Shown: positions 1 through 6,863, counted from the stretch's first letter. The stretch is DNA of 16,763 nt from Bacillota bacterium (GCA_023486985.1 JAMDEM010000104.1:1-16763); one strand, 5' to 3'. The notes: generated by a model from the letters alone, not told the origin. Made by a program: numbers and translations.

Positions 1-861
1 GGTACAAATGCACCTGTTTATGCTTTTCCTATGGCAGTCGGCAGGACTTCCGGTAATGTTGACACTGTAATGCCGTGTTATGAAGAAGCGGCACCTTATT
101 TGATTGAAAGCTTCAAATTAATCGAAAAAAAATTCCAAAAAAGAGCATGGGTTACAAGTGTTCAGGATGTGCCTTTTTGTTTCCTTAAAGGTATGGAACG
201 CTATATTCACGAGATTAATTATGCTGAGACAACTACAATCTGTTCCAGCCAGCAAAATGAGAGCATTGAACAAGAAATGAAACCGGGCGGAGATGCCTTT
301 TATCTGGAAAACGAGATTGAACACCGCCTCCAGAAAAAAACAAAACTGCCTTCGTGCAGGGAATGTATTTATTTCCTGCCCTGCGAAGGCGTTCAGAAAG
401 AATATATTGAACACTACGGTGCGAATGAATTTGTGCCTGTGACTTCACATGATTCTTCAGTGAAAATCAAAGAAAATTTATTAACATTTGAAGGCAGCCT
501 CGTTCCCGTTATTGATACACTTTGCCGTTTCAACGGAAGGGACTTCGGAGGCTTTTTAATAAAAAATGAAATCTTGATCGCCGTAACAAAAAGGGGAAGG
601 CAAGCCCTGAGGCTTCTCACAGGAGAATACACACTTTCAGAAATCAGCGAACTTTTTGGTTCTGGTATCCTGCCATTCATCGTTTCCCTGAAAGAAAGAG
701 GTGTGCTTAAATTAAGGAATACGAAAACTATCCCTCAAGGGAGCATGCGCAATCTTCTAAACCAGATTACTATGAAAAGTTTAACCGGCAGCATTGGTGA
801 AGCCTTTGAACTGCCTCTTTATATCCCCTGGCATGAATCCTATCAGGTAACTTTAACATAG
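1..861 (+). CDS. Radical SAM / PqqD-like protein, 5'-truncated by the window edge
   Basis: The open frame runs from base 1 without a start, so the N-terminal radical SAM core (CX3CX2C) lies outside the window; an internal ATG at 31 is not the true start. What remains aligns with the last ~285 residues of the paralogs at 1258 and 12233. It has a single Cys in VQDVPFCFLKG, a C-terminal Cys group PSCREC...PCEG that resembles auxiliary-cluster ligands, and a PqqD-like winged-helix segment (GRQALRLLTGEYTLSEI then SLKERGVL). It ends with the shared tail ELPLYIPW..SYQVTL. PqqD-like domains bind leader peptides in RiPP pathways, so a peptide-modifying role is inferred. Bases 325-458 are almost identical to the next paralog, although the flanks are diverged. 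Confidence 0.88.
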   Translation, partial: GTNAPVYAFPMAVGRTSGNVDTVMPCYEEAAPYLIESFKLIEKKFQKRAWVTSVQDVPFCFLKGMERYIHEINYAETTTICSSQQNESIEQEMKPGGDAFYLENEIEHRLQKKTKLPSCRECIYFLPCEGVQKEYIEHYGANEFVPVTSHDSSVKIKENLLTFEGSLVPVIDTLCRFNGRDFGGFLIKNEILIAVTKRGRQALRLLTGEYTLSEISELFGSGILPFIVSLKERGVLKLRNTKTIPQGSMRNLLNQITMKSLTGSIGEAFELPLYIPWHESYQVTLT

Positions 862-864
862 ACA

Positions 865-894
865 TTGAAAGGGTTCTTCCCATTATGATATAAT
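865..894 (+). promoter_or_regulatory. Sigma-70-type promoter ahead of the structured leader
   Basis: TTGAAA at 865-870 and a perfect TATAAT at 889-894 are separated by 18 bases, just after the stop of the upstream gene. Transcription would start near 901, so the whole 901-1250 repeat region would be the 5' leader of the radical SAM gene at 1258. A related promoter (TTGAAA...CTT...ATTATGATA) lies at 12181 before the third paralog. Confidence 0.6.
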
Positions 895-900
895 TTGTGT

Positions 901-1250
901 GCTGAAAGGTGCGTCCCGACCGAACCGGGTACCCGCGCTGAAAGCGTGGGTGGGTTTCACGAAGTGAAAAGCACGGGTTTTTCTGAAACTTCTTAACGAA
1001 TAGATATGAGTTTAGGTGTGTCCCGACTGATCAAGGAGGGTTTGCGAAGCAAAAGCACGGGTTTTTCTGAAAACTTCTTAACGAGCGAAGAGAGTTTAGA
1101 AGTTTCTGTAAAACCCTGTCTCCACAAGTAGAGCTGAGCGAATAGCTCAGCGAGAGTGAAACGGGAAATTTAGAAGTTTCTGTAAAACCCTGATTTCAAG
1201 AATGAAGCCGAGCGATTAGCTTGGCGAGAGCGAAGCGAGATAATTTAAGG
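901..1250 (+). repeat. Structured leader: duplicated multi-stem element (copy A)
   Basis: This gene-free stretch is built from two left halves (heads near 907 and 1015) followed by two right halves (1095-1167 and 1168-1241). Visible hairpins are ACCCGCGCT/AGCGTGGGT at 931-951, TTTCAC-GAA-GTGAAA at 955-969, TTTGC-GAA-GCAAA at 1041-1053, GCTGAGC/GCTCAGC at 1133-1151 and GCCGAGC/GCTTGGC at 1207-1225. Long arms also pair across the halves: 975-993 with 1172-1190, and 1059-1078 with 1098-1116, giving a nested L-L-R-R fold. A single-unit copy lies on the opposite strand at 4930-5075. The element sits between a promoter and the SD of the radical SAM gene. It could be a regulatory leader, an independent small RNA, or a mobile palindromic repeat. 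No known riboswitch was recognised. Confidence 0.7.
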
Positions 1251-1257
1251 AGTTCAT

Positions 1258-2625
1258 ATGGGCTTTGACCTCGAAGTCGGAACAGCATGCAATAATAAAT
1301 GCCTTTTTTGCTCCGCAGCTTTCCGGACATTTGCAGATTTTTCCACAGAACAAATCCTGAAGTTTCTGCAGGATCGTGCCGGTTCTGACGGCGATTTTCT
1401 CTGCATAACCGGGGGGGAACCAACAATCCGGCCGGATTTTCCGAAAATAATTTCGAATGCGGTAAAATCCGGTTACGATTATATTTTGCTGCAATCAAAC
1501 GGAAGAACTTTTGCAGACGCGGAGTTTACAAAGAAAGCTTTAGACCTTGGATTAAAAGAATTCTTAATTTCTGTCCACGGTGCTGACGCATCTGTGCATG
1601 ATGCCCTGACACAGGTGCCGGGAAGCTTTGAGCAGACGATACAGGGAATTAAAAATATTATCCGCCTGGGCGGAAGTGTGTCAACTCTGACTGTCATCAC
1701 TATCAAAAATTTTCGCCAACTGGCTGATATCACAAAAATAATGCTTGATATTGGAGCAGATCCTCCTGTTTTTGCATTTCCAATGCTGGTGGGCAGGGCG
1801 ACCGGTAATTTTAATGTTCTTGTTCCACGCTACGTTGACACAGCGCCGTATTTAATCGAAAGTCTCGAAATAATCAGGCAAAGAAACCCTTCGAGAGCAT
1901 ATGATTCCAGTGTGCAGGATGTACCCTTCTGCTTTCTAAAAGGCATGGAACGCTATGTGCACGAAGTAAATTATGCAGAAATGAGATCAATTTATTACCA
2001 TAAGGATCCTGTTGAGATAAAAGAATCCCGAAGTACGCAAGATTCGTGTAAAAGGGATAATGAAGTCAGCCAGCGCCTCCAGAAAAAGACAAAACTGCCT
2101 TCGTGCAGGGAATGTATTTATTTCCTGCCCTGCGAGGGCGTTCAGAAAGAATATATTGAACACTACGGTGCGAATGAATTTGTGCCTGTGACTTCACATG
2201 ATTCTTCTATTGATATCAAAATGCGTTCTGTTACTTTCCCCGGCAGCATGGTTCCCGTTCTCATAGGAACGTCTCAATTCAACGGACGTGACTTTGGAGG
2301 TTTCTTAATTAATATAGAGGAAAACCCTGATAAAGATCTTATCGTGGTTACAAACAGGGGAAGACATGCTTTGAGTCTCCTCTTTGGAGATTTCACTCTC
2401 TCCGGGATTCAAAAAATCGGCGGAGATGAAATACTGTCGTTTGTGCTTTCATTGAAGGAAAGAGGTTTGCTTTCATTTTTTGAAACAAAAATCCCTTTGG
2501 ATAACACGCTGCTCAACCTTAAAAACCAAATAACATCAAGAATATTGACTTCCCGGCAAGAAGGACTCCTGGAACTGCCTCTTTATATTCCCTGGCGTGA
2601 ATCATATCAGGTAACCTTGATTTAA
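1258..2625 (+). CDS. Radical SAM protein with C-terminal PqqD-like (RRE-type) domain
   Basis: This 455-residue protein is probably cytoplasmic, with no signal peptide. The radical SAM CX3CX2C motif (C11, C15, C18) is at the extreme N-terminus and GGEP, the SAM-binding motif, is at 52-55. C225 and C283, C286, C292 are candidate ligands for an auxiliary cluster. Residues ~340-407 look like a PqqD fold (GRHALSLLFGDFTLSGI then LKERGLL), as in RiPP maturases that recognise leader peptides. The C-terminus is the family tail ELPLYIPW. The start is supported by AAGGAG five bases upstream of ATG. The gene follows a structured leader and is 51 bases ahead of a transglutaminase-like gene, probably in one transcript. 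The substrate is unknown; radical peptide modification is inferred from the architecture. A SPASM/twitch enzyme of another pathway remains possible. Confidence 0.9.
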   Translation: MGFDLEVGTACNNKCLFCSAAFRTFADFSTEQILKFLQDRAGSDGDFLCITGGEPTIRPDFPKIISNAVKSGYDYILLQSNGRTFADAEFTKKALDLGLKEFLISVHGADASVHDALTQVPGSFEQTIQGIKNIIRLGGSVSTLTVITIKNFRQLADITKIMLDIGADPPVFAFPMLVGRATGNFNVLVPRYVDTAPYLIESLEIIRQRNPSRAYDSSVQDVPFCFLKGMERYVHEVNYAEMRSIYYHKDPVEIKESRSTQDSCKRDNEVSQRLQKKTKLPSCRECIYFLPCEGVQKEYIEHYGANEFVPVTSHDSSIDIKMRSVTFPGSMVPVLIGTSQFNGRDFGGFLINIEENPDKDLIVVTNRGRHALSLLFGDFTLSGIQKIGGDEILSFVLSLKERGLLSFFETKIPLDNTLLNLKNQITSRILTSRQEGLLELPLYIPWRESYQVTLI

Positions 2626-2676
2626 CTAATTTTCTTAATCTCTTAAATGACACCTGCTCAATAAGGAAATTGAAAA

Positions 2677-3219
2677 ATGGAAAATAAAAAATTCTTACCT
2701 GAAAAACAAGGATTTTCATATGAAAGAGATATTTTAGAACCGGCTAAGCGCGGCGGTGCTTCCGAATTTACAATCCTCAGCGAAATCTTAAATGCCGCAA
2801 AACGTGAAAATATCTTGCCGGAAGATGCAACACTCGATGATTTACGCGGACAAATTACCGATATTTTAAGACAATTCGCTTATAAAGGGCTTACAAAAAT
2901 TAAGCTGTTAAACGGAGAAATTAAGCTTGGATACATTCCGCCGTCTCCAGGCACAGCTCCGAATTTCATGCCTAAACCCCCGGTGACGGATCCCCGGCAG
3001 GAATTTGAAAATGGAATTATCCATTACAGAAAAGGGGACCTGAGCAAAGCAAGTTCCTGCTTCTCCAGAGCTCTTTCTTATTTTCAAAAAATGGGACTGG
3101 AAGAGGAAAAACTCAGATGCCGTGAATTTCTTGTCCGGATAAACAATATCCCTTTGCTGTTCCCTTTTGACAAAGAACAACTCCTCAGGAAAATGGCGGA
3201 AGAAATAGACAAATTTTAA
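2677..3219 (+). pseudogene. N-terminal part of a TPR/transglutaminase-like protein, ended by a +1 frameshift
   Basis: The ATG has an AAGGAA SD seven bases upstream. The 180-residue product has an unrecognised helical N-terminus (~1-85), a proline-rich linker (~86-105) and a TPR-like helical hairpin (~107-152, with YRKGDLSKASSCFSRALSYF). It terminates at TAA 3217-3219 directly after AAA TTT. Shifting +1 at the TTTT tract (3214-3217) reads straight into a 395-codon frame that carries the transglutaminase domain and has no start codon for its first ~97 codons. I therefore read 2677-4402 as one gene of ~575 residues, broken by a one-base insertion or decoded by frameshifting. There is no signal peptide, so a cytoplasmic protein is expected. 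It could be a genuine short protein, but the missing start downstream argues against that. Confidence 0.75.
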
Positions 3220-4402
3220 GCCTGAAGAGTTTGATAAATGGGAAAAGAAAGGCTGCCTTGATTCAACTATAATTGACGGGAAAACATTTTATTATGAACA
3301 CACCATCAAAAATCTTGTTTTTAACAACACTTCAGAAGTAAACCCGCGCTTCCACGGATGGACCAATGAAGACAATGCATTTGACGAAAAAGTCCGCAAA
3401 CAGTCAAGTGAAGTTTTTCAAAACATACAAACCTACAAAAAGGGAATCCGAAATCTTGTAAACCCTGAAGAGGCAGTTGTAACAGTAAAAAGCCGTCTGA
3501 ATTACTCAATGGATGTTTCTTCAGGCAGGCTTATGAAAATATGGTCTCCTTTCCCTATTGCCAATGACTCGCAACACGGCATAAAGTTAATAAGTTCAAG
3601 TCCGCCCTGTAATTACATTTCACCGCCGCAGAGTGATTTAGGCGTTATTTATTTTGAAATAGAAAATGACGGGTGCAACCCGGAATTCGAGGTGAAATAT
3701 ACCTTTTCTTTTGTTTCTCATGATATGTATTTCAACCTTGACCCGGCTGAAATTCAGCCTTTTGATAACAAAGACCCTTTGCTGAAACCATATTTAAAAT
3801 CAGAAAAGCATATCACAATTTCCGATGATTTAAAAAACCTGGCTTATTCCATAGTAAAAGACGAAAAAAATCCTCTTGCCCGGGCAATGATGATTTACGT
3901 ATGGATGACCGATAATCTGATATACAGCTTCCTCCCCCACGAAATTATTGAAGACGAAAGCGAATATGTTTTGAGGACTAGGAAAGGGGACTGCGGAGCT
4001 CAGTCTATTTTTTATGCCGCACTTTGCCGGGCATTGGGAATACCTGCAAGGGTAAGCGGGGGGTGGCACCTGGGACCCGGCTTCAGGCTGAACCATCTCT
4101 GGACGGAAATATACATTCCTCCTTATGGATGGGTGCCTGTTGATTCATCTGAAGCACTTCACCAGATTGGAGGAGGCGACTTTGATGAAAAAGACTGGCC
4201 AAAGCTGTTGAAATTATTTTTTGGCGTTTTCAACCGGTATCATGTCTGCATCCATAACAACATTAATCTTCCTTTAATCCCTCCAAAAACAAGTGAACGC
4301 TCTTTCGACTACGCATTCCACATGGCTGAAAAGGAATATGAAGACGTAAATTTACCTTTCAGGGACTCTTTATTTGAAGTGGAAATCATAAAAGGATTTT
4401 AA
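3218..4402 (+). pseudogene. Transglutaminase-like domain, C-terminal part of the broken gene
   Basis: The frame is open from 3209, with no ATG, GTG or TTG until ATG 3509, which has no SD. A separate gene starting at 3509 would give 297 residues but would discard ~97 in-frame codons. Numbered from that ATG, the papain-like transglutaminase core is complete: Cys162 in KGDCGAQS, followed by ARVSGGWH; His196 in NHLWTE; Asp212 in GWVPVDSS. The catalytic triad Cys-His-Asp is therefore intact, as in transglutaminase-like cysteine peptidases or amidases. Co-location with radical SAM-PqqD genes suggests a peptide- or protein-processing partner, which is inference. The stop overlaps the stop of the convergent DsrE-like gene by three bases. 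Confidence 0.8.
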
Positions 4403-4764
4403 AACCACATTGTCCCGTCGGCATCCAACACAAGATCATTTAAAGTTGCGGCTCCCACAATTTTGGCTTCCCCTATGAAATCTCCCCTTTGCAGTCCGAG
4501 AAGCTGGGCACTCTGCTCGCACACCATCAGTTTTACGCCGGAAGCAACTGCCTGATCCATTATTTCCTTTAAAGCAGGGAAAGCCCCCTCCTTAACTTTT
4601 TCTGCCTCGCCTTTTTTAACAACCGTAATACCCGTGCCCAGAAAATATATGACAGGCTCTATATCCATGGCTGCAGCAGTCATGCCAAGCACAAAGGGAG
4701 AATAAAGCCTTTTAGGCGTATCCACGCCGCTTGTCTGCACGTAAAGAATCTTTTTTTTTGCCAT
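4399..4764 (-). CDS. DsrE-family sulfur-relay-like protein
   Basis: The 121-residue protein starts at an ATG with a strong AGGAGG eight bases upstream. It shows a DsrE/DsrF-type alpha/beta fold: an N-terminal strand (KKILYVQTSG), a region rich in small residues around TAAAMD, and VKLMVCEQSAQLLGL with Cys82 at the position where many family members carry a conserved cysteine. Members of this family pass persulfide sulfur in DsrEFH/TusBCD-type relays. The upstream gene in the same direction is a TusA homolog, which supports sulfur trafficking. The two genes are separated by ~345 bases of repeats, so co-transcription is uncertain. It lacks partners that would make a complete TusBCD or DsrEFH set. 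Confidence 0.85.
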   Translation of the reverse strand: MAKKKILYVQTSGVDTPKRLYSPFVLGMTAAAMDIEPVIYFLGTGITVVKKGEAEKVKEGAFPALKEIMDQAVASGVKLMVCEQSAQLLGLQRGDFIGEAKIVGAATLNDLVLDADGTMWF

Positions 4765-4929
4765 TTTGAAAGCCTCCTATTTTATTTTGCGATCGAATAC
4801 CCCGCAGTCATCCGGAGCATCGCAAAGGATCTCGGATTGAGATTCTTCACTTCGTTCAGAATGACAAATTTCAACCCTCTTAGACAACTCATGCCGCAAA
4901 ACAAATTTAATTTTCCGCTTTGCTGTCTC
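4765..4929. other. Non-coding repeat-bearing gap upstream of the dsrE-like gene
   Basis: Together with 4930-5109 this forms a 345-base stretch without a gene. It holds the dsrE SD, a 59-bp palindromic repeat at 4807-4865 and AT-rich filler. No convincing promoter for the dsrE-like gene was identified. Confidence 0.5.
4807..4865. repeat. Imperfect palindromic dispersed-type repeat (GTCAT...ATGAC ends)
   Basis: The 59-bp segment begins GTCATCCGGA and ends TCAGAATGAC. The two halves are related in inverted orientation around GGATCTCGGATTGAGATTC, so it can fold into a long imperfect hairpin. From memory, sequences of the type GTCATTCTGAGCGAAGCGAA recur between genes in many bacterial genomes. 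Only one copy is in this window, so its repetitive nature is inferred. Confidence 0.5.
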
Positions 4930-5075
4930 TCTCGCCGAGCTGCCCGCTCGGCTTCATCCTTGAAATCAGGGTTTTGCGGAACCTTCTAGTCTCGCATCCT
5001 GCTCGCCCAGAAGTTCCAGCCAAAACCCGTGCTTTTCGCGGTGCGAAATCCTCCCTGTTCGGTCGGAATGCACCT
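4930..5075 (-). repeat. Structured multi-stem element (copy B, single unit)
   Basis: Read on the minus strand this is homologous to the leader at 901-1250: head GGTGCATTCCGACCGAAC, a TTTCGC-ACC-GCGAAA hairpin (5033-5047), AAAGCACGGGTTTT, a long arm pair around TGGAACTTCT and AGAAGGTTCC, then CCCTGATTTCAAG and the hairpin GCCGAGC-GGGCA-GCTCGGC (4934-4952). Base changes relative to copy A preserve pairing in three stems. The element has the same orientation as its flanking genes, downstream of tusA and upstream of the dsrE-like gene. Confidence 0.7.
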
Positions 5076-5090
5076 TGCCCGAAGGAATAC

Positions 5091-5109
5091 CCTGCGCTCC
5101 TGGCGCAGG
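5091..5109 (-). other. Perfect hairpin abutting the tusA stop codon
   Basis: CCTGCGC and GCGCAGG form a perfect 7-bp stem with a 5-base loop, immediately after the TAA of the TusA-like gene. There is no T-run after it on the minus strand, so it is not a classic intrinsic terminator. It may protect the mRNA 3' end or belong to the adjacent structured element. Confidence 0.45.
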
Positions 5110-5352
5110 TTAGTTTATTTTCTTAATAAGAAAACGGAATCCCTCATCAGTTTTTTCAATCTTTAAAAGCTGCTGCCCTGCCCTTTTTGCCCAGGCTTTA
5201 ATGTCTTCTTCCGCCGCCGTATCATCAGCCAGCACCTCTAATACTTCTTCAACAGCCAGTTTATCTATTTCTTCTCTCGTTCTAAGCACCGGCACAGGGC
5301 AATAAAGCCCGGTGCAGTCAAGTGTTTTATCTGCTTTTATGCTTTCCAACAA
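5110..5352 (-). CDS. tusA: TusA/SirA-family sulfur carrier protein
   Basis: The 80-residue length is typical of the family. The signature DCTGLYCPVPVLRTREEID contains the CPxP motif, with Cys18 as the expected persulfide-carrying cysteine, and the acidic segment LADDTAAEEDIKAWA is also typical. The start is a TTG (5352) with AGAAGGGA about ten bases upstream; no ATG lies nearby in frame. TusA-like proteins carry sulfur to tRNA thiolation, molybdenum cofactor biosynthesis or dissimilatory sulfur pathways. Pairing with the DsrE-like gene fits the common tusA-dsrE arrangement. Which sulfur pathway it serves cannot be told from this window, and the symbol is used at family level. Confidence 0.87.
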   Translation of the reverse strand: MLESIKADKTLDCTGLYCPVPVLRTREEIDKLAVEEVLEVLADDTAAEEDIKAWAKRAGQQLLKIEKTDEGFRFLIKKIN

Positions 5353-5404
5353 ATTTTTACAGTCCCTTCTAAATCAAAAATCTTCGCCAATCGTTTGCAT
5401 AACC

Positions 5405-5430
5405 ATTATATAGCCGCCGCGGCAATTATA
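5405..5430 (-). promoter_or_regulatory. Possible tusA promoter/operator region
   Basis: Two TATAAT hexamers on the minus strand (5410-5405 and 5430-5425) flank a perfect GCCGCGGC palindrome (5416-5423). Neither has a convincing -35 at standard spacing. A GC-rich dyad set in AT-rich DNA between two -10-like boxes could be an operator; this is a weak call. Confidence 0.3.
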
Positions 5431-5462
5431 ATATGACTTTTATCAAAATTACACAAAAAAAA

Positions 5463-5515
5463 GCAAAGCAAGCTTTGCCACTACACCGCAACGGTAGTGG
5501 GAGGGCTTGCTCTCC
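5463..5515. repeat. REP-like inverted doublet (copy 1)
   Basis: A 22-bp unit in minus orientation (5463-5484: hairpin GCAAAGC-AA-GCTTTGC followed by CACTAC) and a 22-bp unit in plus orientation (5494-5515: GTAGTGG followed by a GAGGGC/GCTCTC hairpin) are separated by 9 bases. Their GTAGTG ends face each other. The first unit is identical to one in the second doublet at 7052-7104. Confidence 0.7.
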
Positions 5516-5527
5516 TGTAGAAAATCA

Positions 5528-5546
5528 CCCCGGAATTATACCGGGG
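5528..5546 (-). terminator. Hairpin downstream of the Cys-rich gene, possible terminator
   Basis: CCCCGG (5528-5533) and CCGGGG (5541-5546) form a 6-bp GC stem with a 7-base AT loop, about 26 bases after the stop of the minus-strand gene. On the minus strand it is followed by TGATTTTC, a weak U-tract, so termination is plausible but not certain. Confidence 0.5.
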
Positions 5547-5572
5547 CAGAAAAACAGTCTTTTCTATGCCTA

Positions 5573-5758
5573 TTAACCTTTAGTGCTTACAGGACACATG
5601 GAATCAGAATAAGCGCAGATAATACAGCATATCCCTTCAGGCGCGGCATTAATTTTCTGACAGGAGTCGCACTTGTAATAAGCCAAACATCCTGATTCAG
5701 GTATATTTGTTTCCTGTTTATGCCCGCACTTCGGACATGTTAATTCTGCTTTTGTCAT
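5573..5758 (-). CDS. GDCCVxC-type small cysteine-rich protein
   Basis: The 61-residue protein has a zinc-ribbon-like pair (CPKC and KCDSC) followed by EGICCIICAYSDSMCP. This resembles the GDCCVxC domain (GDCC-x-x-C...CP) seen in small bacterial metal- or redox-related proteins, some of which are selenoproteins; here all positions are Cys. An ATG six bases upstream (5764) is in frame, but GGAAG would then touch it directly. The ATG at 5758 has six-base spacing, so I prefer it. The gene follows the FecR/TPR-like gene by 16 bases, so the two are very likely co-transcribed. Metal binding is inferred from the cysteines; a specific function is unknown. Confidence 0.75.
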   Translation of the reverse strand: MTKAELTCPKCGHKQETNIPESGCLAYYKCDSCQKINAAPEGICCIICAYSDSMCPVSTKG

Positions 5759-5774
5759 TTTCATCTTCCTTGTT

Positions 5775-6863
5775 TTAATATTGATTTGGGCTGCCTGTTT
5801 CAGTGGGAGCAGGGCTTGCGGTAGAAGCCGGGCTGGCTGCAGGTGAAGGCGTGGTGATTACTTCTTCCACTGCGCCAAGGGAAACCGCTTTATTTAAAGC
5901 ATCCTTTGCATAATAAGGGCAGTCTTTCAGCATATAAAGGCGGGCTAACATCCGGTACACAATGGGGTTTTGCGGGTCAATATCGCGAAGATCCTCGCAC
6001 AAGTGTAAAAGCTTATCCCAGCTTCTGAACTGGTTGTAGAGAAGGAAAAGTTTAACATACGGCACGGTATTCTTTAGATTTTCCTTTTTTGACTTATCCA
6101 ATTCCTTTTCGTATCGGCTGATCGTTTTTGCCTGAAATGCTGTAGTTACCTTAAAGGGGTATTTGCCGACAATCTGTTCATTATCATGAGTGAGGACCTG
6201 CCAGTAATATAAGCCTCCCTTGGTAAGCTGAAGCGGCGCTTTGTAAGGAAATTTGAAGCTGGTAGCACTGACTGCTTTTTCATATAAAAACTCGTTCCAT
6301 TCGTTAAAAAGCTGGAAGCGGTATTCAGATTTTCCTGCATTTGCCCATTTGAAAACCGGGGGGAAAGTGGTTGTTTTTACCCATGCCTGAAGGAACATAT
6401 CTTCCTTTTCCTTTTCCCCGGGGTTGTCTGCAGAAGCAAGAGACTGCTGGGAAAGGGCTACCCCGAGAATATAAGGAATCTCATAAAGCTCTGTATTTAT
6501 ATCATTTACACCTTTTCGCGCTACCGGCTTTGTCTCCTGTGTTAAAGTTTTGAAGGCAGCGGTGCAGGAAGTATTGGAGCTGATTGTCTCGGTATGGCCG
6601 TTATAAAAAAATATTATCACTGCTTCACCGTCCGAACCGGTTCGAATCTGATAGCCGGGCTTCAGGAAATCCAGAACGTAAGCACGGCGTTCAGTCCTGG
6701 AGGGAATCAAAATTCTGCAGTCGCCGGAAACAGATGCAACCATTGCCACCGGATTATCTTCTTTTATGTCAACCGCCTTTACATAAGAATTCATCCAGAT
6801 AACAAGCCCCAGGGTTGTAACAACCAATGTGATTATAATTGCTTTCCCAAAAATTTTTTCCAT
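5775..6863 (-). CDS. Membrane-anchored FecR-like / TPR protein
   Basis: The 362-residue protein starts at the ATG at 6863, five bases after a GGAGGAGG SD; an in-frame ATG at 6878 lies upstream of that SD and is unlikely. A single N-terminal transmembrane helix (IIITLVVTTLGLVIWM) anchors it with the bulk outside the cytoplasm. Residues ~40-100 (VASVSGDCRIL, FLKPGYQIRTGSDGEAVIIFFYNGHTETI) match the FecR-domain pattern. A central region may be Ig-like, and residues ~290-330 look like a TPR (NPIVYRMLARLYMLKDCPYYAKDAL). The C-terminus is a Ser/Pro/Ala/Thr-rich tail. It is probably an envelope sensor or scaffold. There is no sigma factor next to it, so classical FecR-FecI signalling is not supported. 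Confidence 0.75.
   Translation of the reverse strand: MEKIFGKAIIITLVVTTLGLVIWMNSYVKAVDIKEDNPVAMVASVSGDCRILIPSRTERRAYVLDFLKPGYQIRTGSDGEAVIIFFYNGHTETISSNTSCTAAFKTLTQETKPVARKGVNDINTELYEIPYILGVALSQQSLASADNPGEKEKEDMFLQAWVKTTTFPPVFKWANAGKSEYRFQLFNEWNEFLYEKAVSATSFKFPYKAPLQLTKGGLYYWQVLTHDNEQIVGKYPFKVTTAFQAKTISRYEKELDKSKKENLKNTVPYVKLFLLYNQFRSWDKLLHLCEDLRDIDPQNPIVYRMLARLYMLKDCPYYAKDALNKAVSLGAVEEVITTPSPAASPASTASPAPTETGSPNQY

Noticed and set aside
31..861. A separate gene starting at ATG 31
   Set aside because: The frame is open to base 1 and the preceding residues match the paralogs, so this is the tail of a gene cut by the window edge.
901..1250. CRISPR array
   Set aside because: There are repeated arms, but no regular repeat-spacer pattern and no cas gene in the window.
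4920..5126. Plus-strand ORF across the structured element
   Set aside because: It lies in palindromic repeat DNA, is Arg/Pro-rich translation of stems and runs over the tusA 3' end.
5775..6863. FecI-FecR type signalling system
   Set aside because: The FecR-like domain is present, but no sigma factor or TonB receptor gene is adjacent.
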